Below, in pieces: positions 51,233 through 59,546 of a stretch of 62,154 nucleotides of DNA. Both the position numbers and the translations under genes were made by a program. Below the pieces are notes generated by a model, which was not told where the DNA came from, did not search any database, and worked only from the letters and a program-made list of their open reading frames with translations. The DNA is taken from assembly GCA_900315585.1 (NCBI GenBank), contig OMZP01000018.1:1-62154 (forward strand), written 5' to 3'. This DNA is from an uncultured Eubacteriales bacterium (GTDB lineage: Bacteria; Bacillota; Clostridia; Christensenellales; Aristaeellaceae). The stretch's first letter is position 1. Each line of letters opens with the position of its first letter.

Positions 51233-51452
51233 CCCCTCCGCCGGGCTTCGCCCGGCACCTCCCCTTGAAAGGGGAGGCAAGAAAACACGGCTCCCCAGCG
51301 GACGCCATAAATGGCGTCCCTACGAGGGAATCACAACGACAGACGCCCGTAGGGGCGGCATTCTTGCCGCCCGCGAACGCCATGAATGGCGTCCCTACGA
51401 GGGAATCACAACGACCGAACCCGCAGGGGGCGGCATATATGCCGTCCTCCTT
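51233..51452. repeat. Repeat cluster: CTCCCC hairpin unit and a 75-bp tandem duplication
   Basis: CCTCCGCCGGGC-ttc-GCCCGGCACCTCCCC-ttgaaa-GGGGAGG (51236-51285) is a variant of the CCTTCCCC family. It is followed by two roughly 75-bp direct repeats (51303-51376 and 51378-51451), each CGCCAT(A/G)AATGGCG + TCCCTACGAGGGAATCACAA + a GGGGCGGCAT/ATGCCG palindrome. The ORF that crosses them is not a gene. Confidence 0.65.
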
Positions 51453-51629
51453 TCATTCCCCAAACCGCCACAGCAGAAACCCCACGCTGATCAGCACCAC
51501 GCCCAGCGCGCTGGTCCACACCCAGTCGGGCACGAAGATCAGAAACAGCAGCACCCCGACGACCATCAGCACGATGCCCAGCGTGCGCGTGCCGCCGAAA
51601 TTGGGCCCATTGCCGCAAAAACGCCCCAT
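51453..51629 (-). CDS. Small two-helix membrane protein
   Basis: A 58-aa protein: MGRFCGNGPNFGGTRTLG, then two hydrophobic helices (IVLMVVGVLLFLIFVP and ALGVVLISVGFLLWRF). I do not know its function. ATG 51629 is 8 nt after GGAGG. Longer starts (51644, 51668) have no ribosome site. The start codon lies in a 12-bp stem (51622-51633 with 51676-51687). Confidence 0.55.
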   Translation of the reverse strand: MGRFCGNGPNFGGTRTLGIVLMVVGVLLFLIFVPDWVWTSALGVVLISVGFLLWRFGE

Positions 51630-51687
51630 CCCTATCGCCTCCATGAAACCGGAATCGGTTTGGTTCATGGTATGCAGGGATGGGGCG
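51622..51687 (-). promoter_or_regulatory. Hairpin burying the start of the small membrane protein
   Basis: CGCCCCATCCCT pairs with AGGGATGGGGCG (12 bp), with an inner CCATGAA/TTCATGG stem. The ATG and ribosome site of the small gene are inside the fold. Confidence 0.5.
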
Positions 51688-51707
51688 CTTTGTGTGCGCC
51701 GGTTCCC

Positions 51708-51757
51708 CCGGCTCCCCTGTGTAAGGGGAGCTGTCACCAAAGGTGACTGAGGGGTTG
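51708..51757. repeat. CTCCCC/TGAGGGG repeat unit
   Basis: GGCTCCCC-tgtgta-GGGGAGCTGTCACC-aaa-GGTGACTGAGGGG, a variant of the CCTTCCCC family with its own variable hairpin, 26 nt after the M16 peptidase stop. Confidence 0.6.
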
Positions 51758-51782
51758 TTCCAATGTCTCCGTTTCTCAGGCG

Positions 51783-53033
51783 TCAGCCGATCTGCTTCGC
51801 GATCTTCTCCACGTCCTTGCCCACCAGGGCGACGGAGTTGGGCGCGGTGAGGATGTCCCGCATCAGGCCGTTCACGGCGTCGAAGCCCACGGCGTTGATG
51901 CGGTCGATGGTCTCGGTCTCGGTGCGGGTGGTGTCCATCAGCAACAGCCGCCGGCCGTTGCTCTGCATCCGGGCGGAGGTCGACTCCAGGCCCAGGATGT
52001 AGCCCGCCTTCAGCTGCTCCCTGGCCATGGTGAACTCCGCCTCGGTCATGCCGCTTTCGGCGATGGTCTTCGCCTCGGCGCGGATCATGTCGTAGACCTG
52101 CACGGCGTTTTCCGGGTTGCAGGCCGCGTAGACGGACAGCATGCCGGAATCGGTGTAGGCGTTGGGATAGCTGTAGACCGTGTAGGCCATGCCGCTCTCC
52201 TCGCGGATCTTCTGGAACAGCCGGGAGGACATGGCCCCGCCGAACACGCTGTTGAAGATGGCGATGTCGTAATTGCGCTCGTCGCCCATGTTCAGCGCCG
52301 GATAGCCCAGGCAGATGTGCACCTGCTCGATGTCCTTCTCTTTGGTGAGAATCGTGGGAGCCACGTCGTGGGTCACGCAGGGCAGCTTGGAAAAGCCCTC
52401 GCTGTGCCAGTCGCCCAGCAGGCCCCGCGCCAGGTCCAGCACGGCCTCCCAGTCGTAGTTCCCGGCGATGGCCAGCACCGCGTTCTGGGGCCGGTACATC
52501 CGCGCCCAGTAGCCCGCCAGCTTCTCCCGGGAGCAGCCGGACACGCTGTCCTCGGTGCCCAGGATGGGCCGGGACACCGCCTGGTCGCCGTAGTGGGCCA
52601 GCATCAGTATCTCGTGCACCAGGTCCTCCGGCGTGTCCTCGGCCATGGCGATCTCCTCGATCACCACGCCCTTCTCCTTCGCCATCTCGGCGGGGTCGAA
52701 GGCCGGGTGGGTCGCCATGTCCGCGATCACGTCCATGGCCAGGGGCAGGTGCTCGTCCACCACCTTGGCGTAGAAGCAGGTGCACTCCTTGGCGGTGAAG
52801 GCGTTCAGCTGGCCGCCCACCGCGTCCATCTCCTCGGCGATCTGCCGGGCCGTGCGCTTCTCGGTGCCCTTGAACACCATGTGCTCCAGGAAGTGGCTCA
52901 CGCCGCCCTCGTCCGCGCTTTCAAACTGCGAGCCCGCGCCCATCCACAGGCCCACGGACACCGACCGGAAGTGCGGGATCCGCTCCCCGATGATGCGCAA
53001 GCCGTTGGGCAGGGTGATTTGATCAAAAGTCAT
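51783..53033 (-). CDS. M16 family zinc peptidase
   Basis: A 416-aa pitrilysin-type peptidase. The inverted zinc motif HFLEH is in ADEGGVSHFLEHMVFKGTEKR, with the distal Glu in VVIEEIAMAEDTPEDLVHE. The C-terminal non-catalytic half is complete. It matches the YmxG/MlpA group that sits near pnp in Firmicutes, and pnp is indeed two genes upstream here. It overlaps the preceding GNAT gene by 4 nt. Substrate not known; peptide turnover is likely. Confidence 0.94.
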   Translation of the reverse strand: MTFDQITLPNGLRIIGERIPHFRSVSVGLWMGAGSQFESADEGGVSHFLEHMVFKGTEKRTARQIAEEMDAVGGQLNAFTAKECTCFYAKVVDEHLPLAMDVIADMATHPAFDPAEMAKEKGVVIEEIAMAEDTPEDLVHEILMLAHYGDQAVSRPILGTEDSVSGCSREKLAGYWARMYRPQNAVLAIAGNYDWEAVLDLARGLLGDWHSEGFSKLPCVTHDVAPTILTKEKDIEQVHICLGYPALNMGDERNYDIAIFNSVFGGAMSSRLFQKIREESGMAYTVYSYPNAYTDSGMLSVYAACNPENAVQVYDMIRAEAKTIAESGMTEAEFTMAREQLKAGYILGLESTSARMQSNGRRLLLMDTTRTETETIDRINAVGFDAVNGLMRDILTAPNSVALVGKDVEKIAKQIG

Positions 53034-53959
53034 AGGGTTTGCTCCTTTTTCCAGTGCTGCCAGTGGATTTGGCGGTTATAGCCGATGTGGGCATAGAACG
53101 GACTGCCGCCGCCGGTCATCCGTCGCGTGCCCAGGGGCCGCAAACGCCGGACGTGCATCGACAGCGCCGCGGCGGCCAGACCCTTGTGCTGGTGCTCGGG
53201 CACCGTGCACAGCGGCTCCATGTAGGCCAGGCGGTTCTCCGGCACCCACCACATCCCCGAGAAGCAGGCGTATTCCCCCGTCTCATCGGCAATGATGACG
53301 TTGTGATCGTGGGTGGCGTGGGGCGGCGGCGCGAGGGTCTCGCCCAGCACGCCGTAATAGGAACGCTGGGCGGTCCAGTCGTCGCCGATCACCCGCTCCG
53401 CCCAGTTCTCGAAGGGTTCGCGCTCGTCGTTGCCGAAGCCCCTCCAGAAGCAGCGGGCCAGCTTCTCCGGCTCGCAGGTCGGCGGGTCGATCACGTGAAA
53501 GCCCTTCGGCAGCGGAGTGTCCAGCGTCCCGGTCTCAAAGTCGAAGGCGTGGTCGACCTCCTCATGGCCGACGACGTAGCCCCGGCGCTTCACCGCCTCG
53601 ATCAGCGCCGCCTGTCCCGGGAACAGCACGAATTCCTTTTCGCCGCCAAAGCGGGGCATCTGCGTCTCGCCGTACTCCACGATCTCCTCCGCCAGCGCCT
53701 CGTAGCCGGGCCGCAGGTTGACGTAGACGTCGGTGCAGGGATTCTCGTAGAAGGCGAAGGCCACGACCCTGTCCCCGTCCAGCCACAGCCGGTCCATGAA
53801 CAGGTAGTTCTTGTCCAGCCAGGCCGAGGCAAGGGCGTACTCGAAGAACGGCGCGGGCACGCCGTTGGACCAGCTTTCATCGTAGACCTCAACCATGAAG
53901 TCCCAGGCCCGGCCCTCGTCCGTCAGCGGCTGGAACTGTTTGGTGGTGATGTTTCTCAT
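53030..53959 (-). CDS. GNAT acetyltransferase-like protein (tandem domain)
   Basis: A 309-aa protein with an N-terminal GNAT-like half (DRVVAFAFYENP...EFVLFPGQAALIEAVKRRGYVV) and a C-terminal GNAT half. The acetyl-CoA loop of the latter is ENRLAYMEPLCTVPEHQHKGLAAAALS, followed by MTGGGSPFYAHIGY. The substrate is unknown. The ATG at 53959 overlaps the stop of the upstream acetyltransferase gene (ATGA) and the gene overlaps the M16 gene, so three genes are translationally chained. Upstream in-frame ATGs are less likely. Confidence 0.8.
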   Translation of the reverse strand: MRNITTKQFQPLTDEGRAWDFMVEVYDESWSNGVPAPFFEYALASAWLDKNYLFMDRLWLDGDRVVAFAFYENPCTDVYVNLRPGYEALAEEIVEYGETQMPRFGGEKEFVLFPGQAALIEAVKRRGYVVGHEEVDHAFDFETGTLDTPLPKGFHVIDPPTCEPEKLARCFWRGFGNDEREPFENWAERVIGDDWTAQRSYYGVLGETLAPPPHATHDHNVIIADETGEYACFSGMWWVPENRLAYMEPLCTVPEHQHKGLAAAALSMHVRRLRPLGTRRMTGGGSPFYAHIGYNRQIHWQHWKKEQTL

Positions 53960-54396
53960 AGACATAGACGATACCATTCTTCGTCGATCCGTTCAAATCC
54001 AACCGATTGAAACATCCTCTGGCTCCGGACGTTGAAGGCGTAGATGTTCGCCCGGACCTCGCGCATGCCGCTCTCCCGGGCCAGCGCGACCATCTCCCGG
54101 ACGCAGCGCCGCCCGACGCCCCGGTTCTGAAAACCGGCGCACACCACGATGGCGATCTCCCCGTCGTCCTTCAGCGTCACGTCCCCCACCAGCTCGCCGC
54201 GGTATTCTATGTAATAGCATTTCCCATGACTGCTCAGAAATGCGTACATCGCCCGCAGGCGCTCCAGTGTGTAAGGCTCCGCCCGATTGTCCACCTGGCG
54301 GCACAGCTCCGCGTCCTGGTACCAGGGCAGGGCCACGGCCTCATTGGGATAGTACGGGACAAGAGTGATCTCGGAATCAACGGTTCTCGAATTCAT
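53956..54396 (-). CDS. GNAT acetyltransferase
   Basis: A roughly 146-aa N-acetyltransferase: ITLVPYYPNEAVALPWYQDAELCRQVDNR at the start, YIEYRGELVGDVTLKDDGEIAIVVCAGFQNRGVGRRCVREMVALA as the acetyl-CoA site, and NVRSQRMFQSVGF at the end. The start is not certain: ATG 54396 follows GGGAAG by 8 nt, while ATG 54417 directly follows the terminator-like hairpin. It leads a three-gene chain with the next GNAT and the M16 peptidase, downstream of pnp. Confidence 0.85.
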   Translation of the reverse strand: MNSRTVDSEITLVPYYPNEAVALPWYQDAELCRQVDNRAEPYTLERLRAMYAFLSSHGKCYYIEYRGELVGDVTLKDDGEIAIVVCAGFQNRGVGRRCVREMVALARESGMREVRANIYAFNVRSQRMFQSVGFERIDEEWYRLCL

Positions 54397-54420
54397 GCGT
54401 TTTCTTCCCATGTACAAACA

Positions 54421-54459
54421 CCGGGATTCTGCGCTTGAATCAGTGGCGCAGAATCCCGG
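54421..54459 (-). terminator. Terminator between pnp and the GNAT-M16 chain
   Basis: CCGGGATTCTGCGC and its exact complement, followed on the minus strand by TGTTTGT. The T run is weak, so read-through into the GNAT gene is likely. Confidence 0.65.
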
Positions 54460-54520
54460 ATAATGCCCGCGGGCACTGCCCGCTCATTCGCGGCAGCGAT
54501 CAACTGCCGGTTTTACCGGC

Positions 54521-56701
54521 TCAGTCCCTGCGGCGCGGACGACGGTCGCGGTCGCCGCCGCGGCCACCCCGGTCGCCGTCACGGCGCGGGGGCCGACGCA
54601 CGGGCATGGAGTCGTCGTCGTACTCGATGTCGTTGCGGACCAGGTTCACGCGGCCCTGGCTGTCGATCTCGCCCACGCGGACCTCCAGCTCGTCGCCGAT
54701 GTTCACCACGTCCTCCACCTTCTCCACCCGCTCGTTGGCCAGCTTGGAGATGTGGATCATGCCGTCCTTGCCGGGGGCATACTCGACGAACGCGCCAAAG
54801 CTCATGATGCGCACCACCTTGCCGGTGAACACGTCGCCCACCTGCAGGTCCTTGGCGATGCCCTCGATGATCTTGCGGGCCTTCTTCGCGGCCTCGTCGT
54901 TCTCGGTGGCGATGAACACGCTGCCGTCGTCCTCGATGTCGATCTTGACGCCGGTCTCCTCGATGATCTTGTTGATGGTCTTGCCGCGGGGGCCGACGAC
55001 CTCGCCGATCTTCTCGGGATTGATGAAGAAGTGGACGATCTTGGGCGCGTACTTGCTGAGGTGCTCGCGCGGCGCGGGCAGCACCTCCAGCATCTTGCCC
55101 AGAATGTGCATGCGGCCGTCGTAGGCCTGGGCCAGCGCCTGGCGCAGGATGGCCTCGTCGATGCCCTTGATCTTGATGTCCATCTGGATGGCGGTGATGC
55201 CCTGGGCAGTGCCGGCCACCTTGAAGTCCATGTCGCCCAGGAAGTCCTCCAGGCCCTGGATGTCGGTGAGCACGGCCACCTTGCCGGTGTTCTCAACGTC
55301 CTTGATCAGGCCCATGGCCACGCCGGCCACGGGGCGCTTGATCGGCACGCCCGCGTCCATCAGGGCCAGGGTGCTGCCGCAGACGGAAGCCTGGGAGGTG
55401 GAGCCGTTGGAGCTCATGACCTCGGACACCAGGCGCAGGCAGTACGGGAACTCCTCCACCGGGGGGATCATGGGCAGCAGCGCGCGCTCGGCCAGAGCGC
55501 CGTGGCCGATCTCGCGGCGGCCGGGGCTGCGGCTGGGCTTGGCTTCGCCGGTGGAATAGCCCGGGAAGTTGTAGTGGTGCATATACCGCTTGTGATCCTC
55601 GGTGCCGATGCCGTCGATGATCTGCTGCTCGGACACGGGGGCTAGGGTCGCCACGGTCATGACCTGGGTCTGGCCGCGGGTGAACACGCCGGAGCCGTGG
55701 GGACGGGGCAGCACGCCGACCTCGCACCAGATCGGACGAACCTCGGTGAGCTTGCGGCCGTCGGGACGCACGCCCTTGTCGATGATGTGGCGGCGCATGA
55801 CTTCCTTCTGCACGTTGTACAGCGCGTCGGCGACCTCCTGCTCGCGGCCCTCGAACTGCTCCGCGAAGTGCTCGGCCACCTCGGCCTTCACCTGCTCCTC
55901 GCGGGCGTTGCGCTCGCTGCGGTCAAAGGTCTCGAACATCCACTCCACCTTGGACAGGGCGTACTCGCGCACGGCTTCCTTCACGTCCTCGCCCGGCAGG
56001 GACAGCGGGAATTCCTTCTTCTCCTTGCCGATCTCGGAGACGATGTTGTTGATGAAGGCGACGATCTTCTTGATCTCCTCGTGGGCGAACAGGATAGCGC
56101 CCAGCATGACCTCCTCGGAGACCTCCTTCGCGCCGGCCTCAACCATCAGCACGGCCTCGGAGGTGCCGGCCACGGTCAGGTTCATCAGGCTCTTCTCACG
56201 CTGCTCCACGGTGGGGTTGACGATGTACTCGCCGTCCACATAGCCGATGTTCACCGCGCCGATGGGGCCCGCCCACGGGATCTGGCTGGTGGCCAGGGCC
56301 GCGGAAGCGCCGATCATGGCGGGGATGTCGGGGATGTTGTCCTGCTCCACGGACATCACGGTGCAAACCACGGACACGTCGTGGCGCATGCCCTTGGGGA
56401 ACAGGGGGCGCAGGGGGCGGTCGATCAGGCGGCAGGTCAGGATGGCCTTCTCCGCCGGACGGCCTTCGCGGCGATTCCAGGAGCCCGGGATGTGGCCCAC
56501 GGAATACAGCTTCTCTTCAAAATCCACGCTCAGCGGGAAGAAATCGATGCCCGGACGCGGGGTCTCGGCCACCGTCGCGGTGACCAGGACGCAGGTCTCT
56601 CCGTAGCGCACAAAAGTGGCGCCGCTGGCCTGCTCGGCATACTTGCCGAATTCCAGGGTGAGCGTGCGCCCGCCCAGTTCCATGCTGTAGCTCTTGAACA
56701 T
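54521..56701 (-). CDS. pnp: Polyribonucleotide nucleotidyltransferase (PNPase)
   Basis: Phosphorolytic 3'-5' exoribonuclease of the RNA-decay machinery. The 726-aa protein has two RNase PH domains ([34 protein letters not shown] and [20 protein letters not shown]), an all-helical linker, a KH domain ([27 protein letters not shown]) and an S1 domain ([31 protein letters not shown]). The tail is rich in Arg, Asp and Gly, likely disordered. ATG 56701 has CAAGGAGGG upstream. It lies downstream of rpsO, the usual order. Confidence 0.98.
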   Translation of the reverse strand: MFKSYSMELGGRTLTLEFGKYAEQASGATFVRYGETCVLVTATVAETPRPGIDFFPLSVDFEEKLYSVGHIPGSWNRREGRPAEKAILTCRLIDRPLRPLFPKGMRHDVSVVCTVMSVEQDNIPDIPAMIGASAALATSQIPWAGPIGAVNIGYVDGEYIVNPTVEQREKSLMNLTVAGTSEAVLMVEAGAKEVSEEVMLGAILFAHEEIKKIVAFINNIVSEIGKEKKEFPLSLPGEDVKEAVREYALSKVEWMFETFDRSERNAREEQVKAEVAEHFAEQFEGREQEVADALYNVQKEVMRRHIIDKGVRPDGRKLTEVRPIWCEVGVLPRPHGSGVFTRGQTQVMTVATLAPVSEQQIIDGIGTEDHKRYMHHYNFPGYSTGEAKPSRSPGRREIGHGALAERALLPMIPPVEEFPYCLRLVSEVMSSNGSTSQASVCGSTLALMDAGVPIKRPVAGVAMGLIKDVENTGKVAVLTDIQGLEDFLGDMDFKVAGTAQGITAIQMDIKIKGIDEAILRQALAQAYDGRMHILGKMLEVLPAPREHLSKYAPKIVHFFINPEKIGEVVGPRGKTINKIIEETGVKIDIEDDGSVFIATENDEAAKKARKIIEGIAKDLQVGDVFTGKVVRIMSFGAFVEYAPGKDGMIHISKLANERVEKVEDVVNIGDELEVRVGEIDSQGRVNLVRNDIEYDDDSMPVRRPPRRDGDRGGRGGDRDRRPRRRD

Positions 56702-56760
56702 GTTGTTTTCCCTCCTTGGGTTTCTCTCTATGGACATTTTATTGATAACTGGTTAATGGC

Positions 56761-56878
56761 GACACCTCATCCGTCAGCGGCCGAGCCGCTGACACCTTCC
56801 CCTCAAGGGGAAGGCTTTCCCAGGAGGCTTCCCCTTGAGGGGAAGCTGTCATGCGAAGCATGACTGATGAGGTGTCCT
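56761..56878. repeat. CCTTCCCC/ACCTCATCC unit in inverted order (rpsO-pnp gap)
   Basis: Here the right half (ACACCTCATCCG, hairpin CAGCGGC-cga-GCCGCTG, CACCTTCCCC-tcaa-GGGGAAGGCTT) comes first and the left half (AGGCTTCCCC-ttga-GGGGAAGCTG, hairpin TCATGC-gaa-GCATGA, CTGATGAGGTG) second, so the outer ends of the usual element face each other. The rest of the 56702-57034 gap holds a GCCGCCGCT/AGCGGCGGC hairpin (56972-57003), probably the rpsO terminator. Confidence 0.7.
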
Positions 56879-57034
56879 TTGCGGTGTACAGACGCGCGCC
56901 TGCGGGCAATCCCCGCATCCTGGCGTCCGCACACCGCACATCCGGCACTCCGAAAGCCGGTTATCATACCACGCCGCCGCTCGGCAGGCCGAAGCGGCGG
57001 CGCGAAACAGTCTATCTTCCAGTCGTGTTGTGCC

Positions 57035-57295
57035 TTACTTGCGCAGGCCCAGCTTGGCGATCAGATCACGATAGGCTTCGATGTCGGTGCTCTTCAGATA
57101 GTCCAGCAGACCGCGGCGCTGGCCGACCATCAGCAGCAGGCCGCGACGGGAGTGGTGGTCCTTCTTGTGCACCTTCAGGTGCTCGTTCAGGTGGTTGATG
57201 CGCGCGGTCAGCAGCGCGATCTGCACCTCGGGGGAGCCGGTGTCGCCCTCGTGACGGGCGTAGGTCTCCATGATTTCCTTCTTGTTGATCTCCAT
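57035..57295 (-). CDS. rpsO: 30S ribosomal protein S15
   Basis: S15 binds the 16S central domain early in assembly. The 86-aa protein reads [33 protein letters not shown]...[29 protein letters not shown], with the DTGSPE and [11 protein letters not shown] contacts intact. ATG 57295 follows GAGGAGG. The leader is about 100 nt and structured, and S15 autoregulation through such leaders is known. Confidence 0.98.
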   Translation of the reverse strand: MEINKKEIMETYARHEGDTGSPEVQIALLTARINHLNEHLKVHKKDHHSRRGLLLMVGQRRGLLDYLKSTDIEAYRDLIAKLGLRK

Positions 57296-57367
57296 GAGTA
57301 TTTCCTCCTCTTTCTTTGCCCCGCAAGCCGGGTGAGCCGTCGGAGTCATCGGCAGACCAGGCAGGCG

Positions 57368-57394
57368 GATTGTGGTCAATGCGCATTGCCACAA
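57368..57394 (-). promoter_or_regulatory. Stem-loop at the 5' end of the rpsO leader
   Basis: TTGTGG-(tc)-AATG-cg-CATT-(g)-CCACAA: a hairpin with an asymmetric internal loop immediately after the predicted start point. It is a candidate S15-binding autoregulatory structure. Confidence 0.4.
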
Positions 57395-57398
57395 ACTG

Positions 57399-57428
57399 TA
57401 TTCTACCACAAGCGCAAGTCTTTGTAAA
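57399..57428 (-). promoter_or_regulatory. Promoter of rpsO
   Basis: Minus-strand TTTACA (57423-57428), 18-nt spacer, TGGTAGAAT with TAGAAT at 57399-57404. Confidence 0.65.
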
Positions 57429-57465
57429 CGGCGAAACGGCAGTTTTCAGAAACTTCATATCCGCT

Positions 57466-57494
57466 AAAAAGCTTCCCCACCGCAGTGGGGAAGC
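57466..57494 (-). terminator. Terminator after tcdA
   Basis: GCTTCCCCAC-tgcg-GTGGGGAAGC followed on the minus strand by TTTTTAGC. Confidence 0.8.
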
Positions 57495-57510
57495 AAGGTG
57501 GGCCGCAGTT

Positions 57511-58236
57511 TCATCTGTCATCCGCCGTCAGATCCTTCACAACCTCCCCGGCGATCATCAGCCCCGCCACGGCAGGCGCGAAGGCCGTGCTGCCGGGGGT
57601 GGAGCGCCGGGCGTGTCCGGCGGGCGCGTCCTCCGCCTCGCCCTGCGGCTGAACGGGCGGCTCGTCCGACCAGACCACCTTCACGTGGTCGATCCCCCGC
57701 TTGTGCAGCTCCCGTCGCATCACCCGCGCCAGGGGACAGGTGTTCGTCTGGGAGATGTCCGACACCCGGAAGCGGCCGGGGTCCAGCTTGTTGCCCGCGC
57801 CCATGGCGCTGATGACGGGCACGCCGTGCTCCCGGGCCTTCTCGATCAAAGCCAGCTTGGCGGCCACGGTGTCCACCGCGTCCACCACGTAGTCGTATTC
57901 GTCAAAGGGAAATTCATCCGCGTTCTCCGGCAGGAAGAAGCACTTGCGCAAGCGCACGTCCACCGCCGGGTTGATGTCCCGCATCCGCTCGGCCATGACC
58001 TCCACCTTGTCCCGGCCCAGGGTACTATGGGTGGCGATGATCTGGCGGTTCAGGTTCGTCAGGGCCACCTGGTCGTCGTCCACCAGGTCGAAGGCCCCCA
58101 CGCCGCTGCGCACCAGGGCCTCGCAGACGTAGCCGCCCACGCCGCCCACGCCGAACACCGCCACCCGGCACTTGGCCAGCTTCTCCAGGGCGGCCTCCCC
58201 CAGCAGCAGCCGGGTGCGGGAAAACTGATCCTGCAT
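57511..58236 (-). CDS. tcdA: tRNA threonylcarbamoyladenosine dehydratase
   Basis: TcdA (CsdL) is an E1-like ATP-dependent enzyme that cyclises t6A37 in ANN-reading tRNAs. The 241-aa protein has the nucleotide site VAVFGVGGVGGYVCEALVRSG and the conserved NLNRQIIATHSTLGRDKV. YVVDAVDTVAAKLALI and VISAMGAGNKLDP are also typical. There is no zinc CxxC pair, unlike ThiF/MoeB. ATG 58236 has AGGTGA 5 nt upstream and overlaps the end of the ATP-grasp gene. It is third in the esterase-ATP-grasp-tcdA operon. Confidence 0.93.
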   Translation of the reverse strand: MQDQFSRTRLLLGEAALEKLAKCRVAVFGVGGVGGYVCEALVRSGVGAFDLVDDDQVALTNLNRQIIATHSTLGRDKVEVMAERMRDINPAVDVRLRKCFFLPENADEFPFDEYDYVVDAVDTVAAKLALIEKAREHGVPVISAMGAGNKLDPGRFRVSDISQTNTCPLARVMRRELHKRGIDHVKVVWSDEPPVQPQGEAEDAPAGHARRSTPGSTAFAPAVAGLMIAGEVVKDLTADDR

Positions 58237-58245
58237 ACCTGTCAC

Positions 58246-59430
58246 CTACGCGCCCTGCACGAACTCGATGAAGGCCCGGGCCTCCTCGAAGGTCCGAAGC
58301 CGCGCCGTGTACATGTACCGGCCCATCTGGGGCCAGTTCATGGGCGGCATCTCCTCCTGCATCACCATGTCCGCGCCATAGCGGGCCATGATCTCCTCAT
58401 GGCTGCGGGCATAATGATGGCCGTCCTTGCGGCTGGCGTAGACGCAGTAGAAGTGCTCCGGGCCCTCCGACATCCGCCGGGCGTCAAAGGCCACCATGTC
58501 GGCGTAGATCTGGTACACGTCGGTGGAGTGGGCGAAGTCCATCATATCCGGGGTGTAGCCGCCCGCGGGCCGCATGTTCACCTCCAGGGCCACGAAATCC
58601 CCCGCCTCCCCCAGGCCCTTCCGGGGCTCGGTGAGCCGGAAGAACTCCAGGTGCACGAAGCGCCGGTCCACGCCGAAGGCCTTCACGGTGCGCCGTCCCA
58701 GCGCCCGCAGGCCCTCCGGCACCTCCGGGCAGGTGTAGTACATCAGGTCCAAGTCCCGGTTCACGATGTCCATCACCGGCGGCCACACGGTCATGCTCTC
58801 GAACAGCGGCTCGCAGCGGGAGTCGATGATGGCGTCGTAGGAGCAGATGTCGCCCTTGATGAACTCCTCCATCACGTAGGGCGCGGCGGGCAAATCGCCG
58901 TAGAAGGCGTCGAAGTCGGCGTCGCACTCCAGTTTCCAGGTGTTGGTGGCGCCCACGCCCACGTCCGGCTTCACGATCACGGGATAGCCCACCTCGTCGA
59001 TGAAGGCGCGGCCCGCCTCCCGGGTGGTGACCACGTGCTGGCGGGCGGTGGGAATCCCCGCGTCCAGGTACAGCTTCTTCATCAGGGACTTTTCCTTGAT
59101 GAAGCTGATGCGGTCGCTGCGGATGCCGGTGGACACGTTGAAGTCCGTGCGCAGCTTCGCGTCCTGCTCCAGCCAGTATTCGTTCATCGACTCGATCCAG
59201 TCGATGCGCCCGTAGCGATGGGCGAAGTAGGCCACGGCGCGGTAGACCTGGTCGTAGTTCTCCAGGCTGTCCACCCGGTAGTATTCCGTCAACGCCTTCT
59301 TCAACGGGGCCTCCAGGCCGTCGTAGGGGGCGTCGCCGATGCCCAGCACGTTGATCATGTTCCCCTTCAACCGGCTGCAAAACTGCCAGTAGGTGTGGGG
59401 AAAGTTCGGGGAAATGAATACAAAGTTCAT
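58246..59430 (-). CDS. ATP-grasp ligase of unknown substrate
   Basis: A 394-aa ATP-grasp enzyme. The pre-ATP-grasp domain begins MNFVFISPNFPHTYWQF. The ATP-binding part has FIKEKSLMKKLYLDAGIPTA, YPVIVKPDVGVGATNTWKL, YVMEEFIKGDICSYDAI and the metal-binding FVALEVNMRPAGGYTPDMMD. It resembles carboxylate-amine ligases that join a carboxylate to an amine through an acyl phosphate. The substrate is not inferable. AAAGGATT precedes ATG 59430. It follows an esterase gene, and the two may form a small pathway. Confidence 0.85.
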   Translation of the reverse strand: MNFVFISPNFPHTYWQFCSRLKGNMINVLGIGDAPYDGLEAPLKKALTEYYRVDSLENYDQVYRAVAYFAHRYGRIDWIESMNEYWLEQDAKLRTDFNVSTGIRSDRISFIKEKSLMKKLYLDAGIPTARQHVVTTREAGRAFIDEVGYPVIVKPDVGVGATNTWKLECDADFDAFYGDLPAAPYVMEEFIKGDICSYDAIIDSRCEPLFESMTVWPPVMDIVNRDLDLMYYTCPEVPEGLRALGRRTVKAFGVDRRFVHLEFFRLTEPRKGLGEAGDFVALEVNMRPAGGYTPDMMDFAHSTDVYQIYADMVAFDARRMSEGPEHFYCVYASRKDGHHYARSHEEIMARYGADMVMQEEMPPMNWPQMGRYMYTARLRTFEEARAFIEFVQGA

Positions 59431-59472
59431 AGTCAACAATCCTTTGCGTTCTGTTCTGATGGCACTCTTTTC

Positions 59473-59546
59473 AGTGAGGAGCGAGGAGTAAAAGCGGCTG
59501 CCGCACGGCTATTCCTGTTCCCTGTTCCCTGTTCCCTGCTCCCTCT
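59473..59546. repeat. Seven-base tandem repeat (CTATTCC TGTTCCC)
   Basis: CTATTCC TGTTCCC TGTTCCC TGTTCCC TGCTCCC ends at the stop of the esterase gene. A short GAGGAGCGAGGAG stretch upstream is the possible inverted partner. Confidence 0.6.

Noticed and set aside
51265..51750. A 161-codon open frame with repeated NGVPTRESQR
   Set aside because: The peptide repeats are produced by the 75-bp DNA duplication. The frame has no ribosome site and runs over the small membrane protein gene on the other strand.
56950..56975. GGTATGAT on the minus strand as a pnp promoter
   Set aside because: There is no -35 at a suitable distance and the site is over 250 nt from the pnp start; read-through from rpsO is simpler.
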